Positions 17,729 through 24,878 of a stretch of DNA of 64,000 nt are shown here, in pieces. Position numbers and translations under genes: made by a program. How positions within the stretch are numbered: the stretch's first letter is position 1; each line of letters opens with the position of its first letter. The DNA is from Rubrivirga sp046845755 (GTDB lineage Bacteria > Bacteroidota > Rhodothermia > Rhodothermales > Rubricoccaceae), in contig NZ_CP177357.1 of assembly GCF_046845755.1 (NCBI RefSeq), forward strand, positions 682,001 through 746,000, written 5' to 3'. The notes below the pieces were generated by a model. The model had not been told where the DNA came from. It was given only the letters and a program-made list of their open reading frames with translations, and made no database searches.

Positions 17729-17847
17729 GACATCCCCCGGCGTCGCTCCGCTCCGCGGCTCCCTTCAAAGGGGGACGTCTGAAAAATGGTCTCTGACGGA
17801 AAAAAGTCCCCCTTGGAAGGGGGGGTCCCGTAGGGGCGGGGGATGTC
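17729..17847. repeat. 119-bp palindromic element with terminal inverted repeats
   Basis: Perfect 10-bp ends GACATCCCCC (17729-17738) and GGGGGATGTC (17838-17847) bracket two internal hairpins. One is CTCCCTTCAAAGGGGGAC near 17759-17776. The other is CCCCCTT/AAGGGGG at 17808-17823, preceded by six A (17800-17805). On the minus strand the second hairpin plus T-run resembles an intrinsic terminator. There is no coding capacity. It has the layout of a MITE-like intergenic element, filling most of the 301-base gap between two genes. Confidence 0.7.
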
Positions 17848-17956
17848 CGCACGGGGCACGGCGGTGGATCCGACCGTCGTCCTCGGCCCAGTCGTCCTGG
17901 AGCACACCGGCGGGGGCCCGAGTGACACGGGGCGTCCACCCAGGCCCTGTCCCCCG

Positions 17957-17965
17957 TATCCTCCG
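17957..17965 (+). promoter_or_regulatory. Candidate -7 box TATCCTCCG
   Basis: TATCCTCCG lies 21 bases before the TTG start at 17987 and matches the recurrent TAnnYTYCG box seen before several genes in this window. No -33 element is evident. Confidence 0.35.
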
Positions 17966-17986
17966 CGCGCACCCGCCGCTCGCGCC

Positions 17987-19108
17987 TTGACCGTCCGCTT
18001 CGCCGCCGCCGCCGTCCTCGCCGCCGCCTTGGGAGCGTGCGCCTCCGCGCCGCCCGCCGCTCCGTCGGCGCCCGCGGCTCCGCACGCCCCGGCGCCTCCC
18101 GGCTGGCGCCAGCACGACATCACGCGCCCCGCGCCGCCGCGCGTCGAGCCGGCCCCGCAAGCGCTCCCCGTCGCCCCGCCGTCCGACGCCGTCGTGCTCA
18201 TCGGCCCGGACGGGACGGGGCTCGAGAACTGGACGAGCGGCGACGGCGAGCCGGCCCGCTGGCGGACGGAGAACGGAGCCCTCGTGGCCACGCCGGGCGC
18301 CGGGCCCATCCGCACGCGCGCCGCGTTCGGCGACGCCCAGATCCACATCGAGTGGCAGCCCGCCGACGAGCCCGAGAAGTCGAGCCAGAACCGGAGCAAC
18401 TCGGGCCTCTTCCTGATTGACGGCCGCTACGAGGTCCAGATCTTGGACAACTGGGAGAACCCGACCTATTCCGACGGCCGCGCGGGGGCCATCTACGGTC
18501 AGTTCCCCCCGCTCGCGGACGCCACCCGCCCGCCGACCGAGTGGCAGAGCTACGACGTGGCGTTCCGGATGCCGCGCTTCGACGCCGCCGGAAACGTCCT
18601 CACGCCCGCCCGGCTGACCGTCTTCCACAACGGCGTGCTCGTCCAGAACAACGAGCTCCTGCCCGGCATGACGATCTGGCTGGAGTCGCTGCCGTACGCC
18701 GCGCACGGGCCGGGCCGGATCGAGCTCCAGGACCACGGGAGCCCGGTCCGCTTCCGGAACCTGTGGGTCCGGCCGACGCCGGAGCGCGAGCCGCCGCCCG
18801 CCGGGTACGCCGCGCTCGCCGCCGTGGCCCTCAGCGACGCCGAGCGCGACCGGCTCGTGGGCCGCTACGCCCGAGAGGGCGGCGGCACGTTCGTGATCGA
18901 GCGGCTCGGCGACGGGCTCGGCCTGTCGATGCCGTGGCGCGCGGGCGTGCTGCCCATCGTCCCGCTGTCGCCGACGCGCCTCCAGCTCCGCAACACCGAC
19001 GGCGTCTTCGACGTGGCGCTCGGGGCCGACGGCGCGGTCTCCGGCCTGACGTTCACGATGGGCGGGGCGACGTACCGGGCATCAAGGGAACGGGGAGCGG
19101 GGGACTAG
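17987..19108 (+). CDS. DUF1080 (3-keto-disaccharide hydrolase-like) lipoprotein
   Basis: This 373-residue lipoprotein has a signal peptide LTVRFAAAAVLAAALGAC with lipobox LGAC, then an Ala/Pro-rich linker to about residue 60. A DUF1080 concanavalin-like beta-sandwich spans about 65-265 (IGPDGTGLENWTSG, SNSGLFLIDGRYEVQILDNW, VQNNELLPG, RNLWVRP). The last about 100 residues form a separate small domain (VALSDAERDRLVGRYA). DUF1080 proteins bind or cleave oxidised glycosides, fitting the preceding sugar dehydrogenase. The start is TTG 17987: it opens directly on the signal peptide and sits 21 bases after a -7-like box. The frame extends upstream to 17843 without signal character. An inverted-repeat arm overlaps the stop codon. 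Confidence 0.78.
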   Translation: MTVRFAAAAVLAAALGACASAPPAAPSAPAAPHAPAPPGWRQHDITRPAPPRVEPAPQALPVAPPSDAVVLIGPDGTGLENWTSGDGEPARWRTENGALVATPGAGPIRTRAAFGDAQIHIEWQPADEPEKSSQNRSNSGLFLIDGRYEVQILDNWENPTYSDGRAGAIYGQFPPLADATRPPTEWQSYDVAFRMPRFDAAGNVLTPARLTVFHNGVLVQNNELLPGMTIWLESLPYAAHGPGRIELQDHGSPVRFRNLWVRPTPEREPPPAGYAALAAVALSDAERDRLVGRYAREGGGTFVIERLGDGLGLSMPWRAGVLPIVPLSPTRLQLRNTDGVFDVALGADGAVSGLTFTMGGATYRASRERGAGD

Positions 19109-19252
19109 GGAACGGGCTTCGGCTCGCGGGGGCTCGTCGGTGCCGCGGGCGCGGGCGGTGCCCGCCGAACCCGCCGACCATGCGGGACGGGACGGTCAAA
19201 TCTGCCCCGTTCCCCATTCCCATTTCCCCGTTCCCTAATCCCCCGCGCCCCG
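19091..19252. repeat. Inverted repeat spanning gene end and next promoter
   Basis: A 25-base arm at 19091-19115 (CGGGGAGCGGGGGACTAGGG...) is the reverse complement of 19228-19252 with 23/25 matches. The left arm contains the TAG stop of the DUF1080 gene; the right arm ends two bases before the candidate promoter of the yhaO-like gene. The C/T-rich right arm repeats the CCCCATTCCCATTTCCCC vocabulary of dispersed repeats. Confidence 0.75.
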
Positions 19253-19253
19253 C

Positions 19254-19262
19254 TAGATTCCG
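19254..19262 (+). promoter_or_regulatory. Candidate -7 box TAGATTCCG
   Basis: TAGATTCCG is 16 bases before the ATG at 19279 and is among the closest of the window's boxes to TAnnTTTG. It is the likely promoter of the yhaO-small gene-yhaN operon. Confidence 0.45.
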
Positions 19263-19278
19263 ACGTCCCCCCACCGCC

Positions 19279-20643
19279 ATGTCTCGTCCGCGCGCCCGCC
19301 TCCTCGTCAGCGGCGACCTCCACCTCGGGCGGTACCCGTCGCGCGTGCCGCCGGGCGACCCCGCGCTCGGCGTCGAGGCCGTCGTCCGCGCGCTCGTCGA
19401 CCAGGCCGTCGAGCGGCGCGTCGACGCGGTCGTGCTGACGGGCGACGTGGCGGACGAGAGCAACAAGTTTTTCGAGGCGTTCGGCGTGCTGGAGCGGACG
19501 CTGCACCGGCTGGCGGACGCCGGGGTCCCCGTCTTCGCCGTCGCCGGCAACCACGACCACGACGTGCTCGGCGCGGTCGCCGATGCGGTCGGGAAGGGCG
19601 TCCGCGTGCTCGGCCGGGGGCAGACGTGGGAGACGGCCGACCTCGAGGTCGACGGCCGCGTGGCGCTCCGGTTTTGCGGGTGGTCGTTTGCCGGGGCGCA
19701 CGCCTCGGCGCTCCCGCTCGACGGATTCCCGCCCGCCGGCGACGTACCGCTCGTGGGCATCGCGCACACCCAGATCGACGACGCCGCGAGCCCCTACGCG
19801 CCCGTGGCGCTCGCGGACCTGTGGGCGACCGGCGCCTCGGCGTGGCTGCTCGGCCACGTCCACGGGCCCCGCGTCGAGACGCTTGGCGGGCGGCTCGTGC
19901 TGTACCCCGGCTCGCCCCAGCCGCTCGACCCCGGCGAGCCCGGCGCGCACGGCGCCTACCTCGTCGAGATCGCCGAGGACGGGACGGCGACGGCCGAGCT
20001 GCTCCCGCTCGCGACCGTCCGCTACGACGGGTTGACCGTTGACGTGGGGGGGGCGGAGCGCCCTGCGGACCTGCGCGAGCGCGTCGCGGCCGTGCTCCGC
20101 CACCACGCCGAGGCCGTGCGCGATGAGGCGCCCGAGGTCCGCCGCGCCGTCGTCCGGCTGACGCTGGCGGGCCGGACCGCCGCGTACCGCTCCGTCGAGG
20201 CCGTCGCCGCCGAGCTGCTCGACGCAGGCGAGACCGCCGCCTCCGGGTTGGTCGTCGCCGTCGACCGCGTGGTCGACCGCGCGCGCCCTGCGCTCGACTT
20301 GGTGCGGCTGGCGGCCGGGAGCGGGCCCGTCGCGACGCTCGCCGGTCTGGCGCGGCGGCTCGAGTCCGGCACGCCGTCGGAGAGCGACCTGGGGCTGATC
20401 CGCCAGTCCGTCGAGGCGCTGCAGCAGGCGCGGCGCGCGCGCGTGTTCGATCCGCTCGCGCGCGACGGCCGGCTCGACGGCCCGCTCGAAACGGAGGCCG
20501 TCGCCCGGCTCCAGCGGCAGACGTATCGCTTGCTCGACGAGGCCCTCGCCCAGCGGCCCCACGACGCCATCGATGTGCCCGCCGCCGACGCCAGCGGGGA
20601 CGGCGTGGCGTCGGGCGCCCCCCCCGCCGCTCCGTCCTCATGA
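19279..20643 (+). CDS. YhaO/SbcD-like DNA repair metallophosphoesterase
   Basis: This 454-residue calcineurin-like phosphoesterase has all metal-binding motifs: GDLHLG (Asp13, His15), LTGDVADE (Asp56), GNHDHD (90-95) and GHVHGP (His193, His195). The C-terminal about 200 residues are an alpha/beta capping region with many Ala/Val/Arg helices (AAVLRHHAEAVRDEAPEVRR). SbcD/Mre11-type enzymes are Mn2+-dependent nucleases that work with an SbcC/Rad50-type ATPase on DNA ends. Here the partner is very likely the large YhaN-like ATPase two genes downstream. ATG at 19279 is the only start compatible with the conserved N-terminus. The stop overlaps the next start (ATGA). YhaO is preferred over SbcD because of the YhaN partner. 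Confidence 0.87.
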   Translation: MSRPRARLLVSGDLHLGRYPSRVPPGDPALGVEAVVRALVDQAVERRVDAVVLTGDVADESNKFFEAFGVLERTLHRLADAGVPVFAVAGNHDHDVLGAVADAVGKGVRVLGRGQTWETADLEVDGRVALRFCGWSFAGAHASALPLDGFPPAGDVPLVGIAHTQIDDAASPYAPVALADLWATGASAWLLGHVHGPRVETLGGRLVLYPGSPQPLDPGEPGAHGAYLVEIAEDGTATAELLPLATVRYDGLTVDVGGAERPADLRERVAAVLRHHAEAVRDEAPEVRRAVVRLTLAGRTAAYRSVEAVAAELLDAGETAASGLVVAVDRVVDRARPALDLVRLAAGSGPVATLAGLARRLESGTPSESDLGLIRQSVEALQQARRARVFDPLARDGRLDGPLETEAVARLQRQTYRLLDEALAQRPHDAIDVPAADASGDGVASGAPPAAPSS

Positions 20644-20960
20644 TCGCCCGCGCGTTCCGGTCCGCCCGGCAGGCCCCGCTCCCCGCCCAGGCGTGCTACG
20701 CGCTCGCCGCGCTCGCGGCCGGTGGGCTCCTCGTGATGGGTGCGGTAGTCGCTGTGGCGGTGAGCCCGCTCGAAGGGCTCGGCGTCCTCATCGCGTCGCC
20801 TCCGGCCCTCGCCGCCGCCGCCGCGTTGTGGGCGCTGGGTCGGATCTGCCAGGACGTGGCGGCGCTCGTCGCACGGGGCTCGGCCGACGCCAGCGACGAC
20901 CTCGATCCGCCCGAATCCCCTCACCCCATCCCTCTCCCGCGGGAAGAGGGGACGCCTTAG
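20640..20960 (+). CDS. Small two-helix membrane protein between YhaO and YhaN
   Basis: This 106-residue protein has two strong hydrophobic helices (about 18-43 and 46-70: LAALAAGGLLVMGAVVAVAV and VLIASPPALAAAAALWALG) and an acidic tail. I do not recognise the family. ATG 20640 overlaps the yhaO stop by four bases and it is followed after 60 bases by the YhaN-like ATPase, so it is in the nuclease operon and could tether the complex to the membrane (inference). Its last about 14 residues (ESPHPIPLPREEGTP) are the translation of a palindromic repeat, so the natural C-terminus was probably replaced by an insertion. Confidence 0.6.
   Translation: MIARAFRSARQAPLPAQACYALAALAAGGLLVMGAVVAVAVSPLEGLGVLIASPPALAAAAALWALGRICQDVAALVARGSADASDDLDPPESPHPIPLPREEGTP
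20916..20950. repeat. Palindromic repeat fused to coding end
   Basis: The arms CCCTCTCCCG (20930-20939) and CGGGAAGAGGG (20940-20950) form a near-perfect hairpin preceded by CCTCACCCCAT. It encodes the ...SPHPIPLPREEG... C-terminus of the preceding small membrane protein, a tell-tale translation of this dispersed repeat class. Confidence 0.65.
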
Positions 20961-21020
20961 ACAGGCACTGCCTCGCTGACTGACCCACTGACGGACCGAC
21001 CCACCGACCGCCCGGCTCCC

Positions 21021-24000
21021 ATGGACCGCTTCGACCTGACCGCCCTGTCCGTCCGGACGTTCTACGGCCACCCGCAGCCCGGGCTGGCGGCGCCCGCGCT
21101 GGGGCCCGGCGTCAACGTGGTCTACGGGCCGAACGGGCAGGGCAAGACGACGATGGCGCGGGCCATCCACGGCGTGCTGTGGCCCGAGACCGTCGCGGCC
21201 GCGCGTCCGACCTATACGGCCGCGTTCACCTTCGGCGGCGACCCCTGGAGCGTCGACGTCGAGGGCGGCGTGGCGCGGTACCTCCGCGACGGCCAGCCCG
21301 CCGACCGGATCCCGCTCCCCGACAGCTCGTTCCGCGACCGCTACGCGTTCTCGCTCGGCGACCTGCTGGCGGCCGACGGCGACGCCTTCGCGGATGTGAT
21401 CCGCCGCGACGCCGCCGGGGGCGTCGACCTCGACGCGGCGCGCGAGGCGCTCGGCTTCCGCGCCGCGCCGATGCAGCGGCTCAAGCTGACCGGCGAGGCC
21501 GAGGAGGCCGCGCGCGCCGTCCAGCGCCGCCGCCAGGCGCTCGACGGCTTGCGTGCGCGTGAGGACCGCCTCGGCGAACTGGCCGACCGCGCGACTGACG
21601 CCGCGGACGCCGCCGAGCTCGCCGACCTCTACCGCCAGCTCGACGAGGCCGCCGCCCGGACCGAGGCCGCCCAGGCCGCCGACCGCGTCGTGGGCTCGTT
21701 CGACCCGGCGCTGGCGGCCGTCCAAGAGGACACACTCGATCGATACCACGCGCTCGGCGCGGCCGTCCGCAAGGCGGAGGCCCGGCGCCAGGAGGTCGAG
21801 GAGGACCGGGCCGAGGCGCGCGCGGCGCTCGCCGAGCACGGCTGGGACGCGGTCGAGGTGCCCGAGCCGGCCGAGCTGCGCGCCCGGGCCGCCGAGGCCG
21901 ACGCCGCCGCGCGGGTGCTGGAGACGGCCGAGGGCGCCCGCGCGACGGCCGCCGAGCGCGAGCGCCGGGCGCGCGAGACGCTGGGCGGCCACATCGAGAC
22001 GGCCCCAACTGTCGACGTGACGGCGCTGGGCGACATCGCGGCGTTCGCCCAGAAGGCGGGCAAGCTGCGGAGCCGGGTCGACGAGTACCAGGCCCGGAAG
22101 TCGGCCGCCAAGGCACGCCTCAACGCGGTCCGCTTCCACGACGCCGACGAGCTCCGCCGCGCGGCCGACCTCTTGCGCCGGTGGCTCGCGCACACCACCG
22201 AGGCCGAGGCGCGGCCGCCCGGCCTCGCGCCGACCCCGATCTGGATCGCCGCCGGCGTCGTGGCCGTCGCCGCTGTCGCGCTCGCCCTCCTGCTGACGCC
22301 GTCGGCGTGGTGGCTGCTGGGCGCCGCGCTCGCGCTCGCCGTCGTCGCCGTCGTGCTGGGCCGCGCCGTCGACCCGCCCGAGAGCCCGGCCGTCGCCGCG
22401 CGCGACGCGTTCGGCGCGCTGCCCGTCGCGGCCCCGGCCGAGTGGTCGATCCCGGTCGTCCAGAAGCTGCTGGACACGATCGAGCGCCAGGCCGTCGACC
22501 AGAAGGAGCGGGCGATGTGGCAGGACGCCGTCGACGAACTCGACCGGGCGCTCTTGCTGCTCGAGGACGAGAGCCGCCGCCTGGAGGCCGAGGCCGCCGC
22601 GATCGGGGCCGAGCTCGGCATCGGGACGCCCGACACGCCGGAGGCGCTCCACCTGTTGACGCGGTCCGTGCTCGCGTGGCAGGAGGCCGCCCGCGACCTC
22701 GGCGTCGCGGACGCCGCCCGCGACGCCGCGCGTGGCGCACTCGCGACGGCGCTCGACCTGTTCAACCACGCCCTCGACGGCGTCCCCGTCGAGCCCGCCG
22801 TCGACGCGGCTGGGGCGGCCGGCGCCGTCGCTCGGGTCGAGCGCGAGACGGCCGAGCGCGACCGCCTGCGCGCAAACGCGGCCCGCCTCGACGACGCGGC
22901 CGGCGCCGCCGACGCCGCCCTCGACGAGGCGACCGCCGAGCGCGACGCGTTCCTGTCCGGGCTCGGGCTGGCGGAGCCCGCCGCCGAGGGCGTCGCGTCG
23001 TTGTGCGCGGCCCGGCCCGCGTATCGCGCCGCGCTCGACGAGGCCGCGCGCGCGCACGCGCTCGCCGACGAGGCGGCGACGCGCGCCCACTCGCACGCCC
23101 GGTGCACGCCCGAGGCGGCGGCCCTCGGCCGTGCGGCGCTGGCGGAAATGCTGGCCTCGGCGCAAGCCCGCGCCGCCCGGCGCGACGAGTGGATCGAAGA
23201 GAAGACCCAAATCCAAACCCTCGTCGCCCAGGCCCGGACGGCCGACGAACTGGGCGCGGCCCACGCCGAGCACGCCCGCGCGCTCGACGCGCTCGAGCGG
23301 ACGTATGAGGAGCAGGCCGACGCGCTCGTGGGCCACGCCCTCGCCGACCACGTCGCCGCCGAGACGCGCGACCAGCACCTGCCGCAGGTGTTCAAGCGCG
23401 CCCGCGAGGTCCTCGCCGACATCACCGACGACCGGTTCCGGCTCGACTTCGACGCCGCGTCGACGGCCTTCCGCGCCTTCGACGCCCGCAAGGGCCGCGC
23501 GTTCGGGCTCGACGAGCTGTCGTCGGGGACCCGCCTTCAGTTGCTCCTCGCGGTGCGCCTCGCGTTCGCCGAGCAGCAGGAGGTCGGCGTGCGGCTGCCG
23601 CTCCTGCTCGACGAGGCGCTCGCGAACTCCGACGACGACCGCGCCGGGGCGATCGTCGAGGCCGTGCTGCGGCTGTGCCGCCAGGGCCGGCAGGTCTTCT
23701 ACTTCACGGCGCAAGCCGAAGAGGTCGCCAAGTGGCGCCGGCTGGCGGCCGACCATTCGGACGTCGAGTGCCGCTTTCTGGCGCTCCCCGACACGTCGGC
23801 GCTCGTCGCCGTCGACCTCGACGCGACGCCCGCCCCGGCGGCGTCGCGCCCCGTGCCCGACCCGGACGGCGCCACGCACGCCGACTACGCCGACGCCGTG
23901 GGCGTCCCACCGTGGACGGCCTGGGACGATCTCGACGCGCTCCACGTCTGGTACCTGCTGAGCGACCCGGCCGACGTGGCGGCCTGCCTGCGGCGCGGGT

Positions 24001-24461
24001 ACGCGACGTGGGGCCAGCTCCGCGCCGCCGTCGAGCGCGGGAAGCCGTCGCCCGTCGCCGACGTCGACGCGCTCGCGCTGTGCGCGCGTGCCGTCGCCGC
24101 GTGGCGGGCGGCGTGGCGGCAGGGGAGGGGCCGGCCCGTCGACCGCGACGTGCTCGAGCGCTCCGGGGCCGTCACCGACGTGTTCATCGACGAGATCACC
24201 GCCCTGTGCGGCGACTGCGGCGGCGACGCCCAAGCGCTGCTGGCGTGCCTCGACCGGGGCGACGTCGGCCGGTTTCAGGAGCGCCAGACCGAGCGGCTGG
24301 CGTCGTTCCTGGGCGCCGAGGGCTACGTCTCGCCCGACGACCGGCTCGACGACGGGGAGGTGCGGCGGCGCGTCGCCGAGGCCGTCCCGCCCGACGTGCT
24401 CGACGCCGCGCTCGCCGCCCTAGAGCGGATCCGGGGCCGCGCCCACGCCGTCGCGGGGTAG
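21021..24461 (+). CDS. YhaN/SbcC-like AAA ATPase
   Basis: This 1146-residue SMC/Rad50-type ATPase has Walker A GPNGQGKTT (36-44), long Ala/Glu/Arg-rich coiled coils (about 170-400 and 480-790), and two adjacent hydrophobic helices in the middle (about 403-450), as in Bacillus YhaN. The ABC signature is in LDELSSGTRLQ (about 829-839) and Walker B is LPLLLDEAL (about 860-870). An extra roughly 200-residue C-terminal region (936-1146) contains tryptophan-rich WDDLDALHVWYLL and CGDCGGDAQ segments and is not part of the YhaN core I know (about 960 residues). With the YhaO-like nuclease it probably forms a membrane-associated DNA-end-processing complex. ATG 21021 is 60 bases after the small gene; the spacer has short GACTGACC/GACCGACC-type repeats. 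Confidence 0.82.
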   Translation: MDRFDLTALSVRTFYGHPQPGLAAPALGPGVNVVYGPNGQGKTTMARAIHGVLWPETVAAARPTYTAAFTFGGDPWSVDVEGGVARYLRDGQPADRIPLPDSSFRDRYAFSLGDLLAADGDAFADVIRRDAAGGVDLDAAREALGFRAAPMQRLKLTGEAEEAARAVQRRRQALDGLRAREDRLGELADRATDAADAAELADLYRQLDEAAARTEAAQAADRVVGSFDPALAAVQEDTLDRYHALGAAVRKAEARRQEVEEDRAEARAALAEHGWDAVEVPEPAELRARAAEADAAARVLETAEGARATAAERERRARETLGGHIETAPTVDVTALGDIAAFAQKAGKLRSRVDEYQARKSAAKARLNAVRFHDADELRRAADLLRRWLAHTTEAEARPPGLAPTPIWIAAGVVAVAAVALALLLTPSAWWLLGAALALAVVAVVLGRAVDPPESPAVAARDAFGALPVAAPAEWSIPVVQKLLDTIERQAVDQKERAMWQDAVDELDRALLLLEDESRRLEAEAAAIGAELGIGTPDTPEALHLLTRSVLAWQEAARDLGVADAARDAARGALATALDLFNHALDGVPVEPAVDAAGAAGAVARVERETAERDRLRANAARLDDAAGAADAALDEATAERDAFLSGLGLAEPAAEGVASLCAARPAYRAALDEAARAHALADEAATRAHSHARCTPEAAALGRAALAEMLASAQARAARRDEWIEEKTQIQTLVAQARTADELGAAHAEHARALDALERTYEEQADALVGHALADHVAAETRDQHLPQVFKRAREVLADITDDRFRLDFDAASTAFRAFDARKGRAFGLDELSSGTRLQLLLAVRLAFAEQQEVGVRLPLLLDEALANSDDDRAGAIVEAVLRLCRQGRQVFYFTAQAEEVAKWRRLAADHSDVECRFLALPDTSALVAVDLDATPAPAASRPVPDPDGATHADYADAVGVPPWTAWDDLDALHVWYLLSDPADVAACLRRGYATWGQLRAAVERGKPSPVADVDALALCARAVAAWRAAWRQGRGRPVDRDVLERSGAVTDVFIDEITALCGDCGGDAQALLACLDRGDVGRFQERQTERLASFLGAEGYVSPDDRLDDGEVRRRVAEAVPPDVLDAALAALERIRGRAHAVAG

Positions 24462-24523
24462 CCCGGTTGCACCAGGCAGGAGGCCGGCCGAATAGCGACC
24501 TTTGAGCCCCATCCCTGGCTCCC

Positions 24524-24868
24524 ATGCTCCGCAACACGTTTACGCCGCCCTGCGGGTTTGACCTCGCCACGACGACCGTGACCGGCGCGCCGCTCGGCGA
24601 CATCGCGTACTGGGGCTACCGGCTCGTCGTCCACCCGGACGGGACGTGCTTCGTCCACGAGACCTACTACGACCGCCGCGAGGGCGTGCTCGGGATCGCT
24701 CGGGAGCCGGCCCGGCCGTGCGGGTCGGAGCCCGGCGACGTCCTCGACGAGCTCCACAGGATGGAAGAGGGCATCTCCGAGCCCGCCCTCCGCTTCCGCG
24801 ACTACGCCGCCGAGCCGGCCTCGTCGGAGGGCGACGGCACCAGCGGCGAGGTCCCGGAGGTGGGGTAG
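24524..24868 (+). CDS. Conserved-looking hypothetical protein, 114 aa
   Basis: I do not recognise this 114-residue protein. It has a compact soluble profile: beta-rich middle (IAYWGYRLVVHPDGTCFVHETYYD), one CGF near the N-terminus and an acidic helical tail (GDVLDELHRMEEGI). There is no signal peptide or membrane helix. ATG 24524 follows the YhaN stop by 62 bases, and its stop is only 10 bases from the convergent M14 peptidase stop. GC-biased third positions and aromatic-rich composition support a real gene. Function unknown. Confidence 0.6.
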   Translation: MLRNTFTPPCGFDLATTTVTGAPLGDIAYWGYRLVVHPDGTCFVHETYYDRREGVLGIAREPARPCGSEPGDVLDELHRMEEGISEPALRFRDYAAEPASSEGDGTSGEVPEVG

Positions 24869-24878
24869 GGGCCCAAGG

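Noticed and set aside
13825..18399. Very long open frame on the minus strand (about 1500 codons) opposite the sugar dehydrogenase
   Set aside because: High-GC codon bias opens antisense frames. The translation is Arg/Gly/Val/Asp-rich with no motif, whereas the plus strand gives a complete multi-domain secreted protein.
20022..24233. About 1400-codon antisense frame opposite yhaO/yhaN
   Set aside because: No family features; mirrors the codon bias of the real genes.
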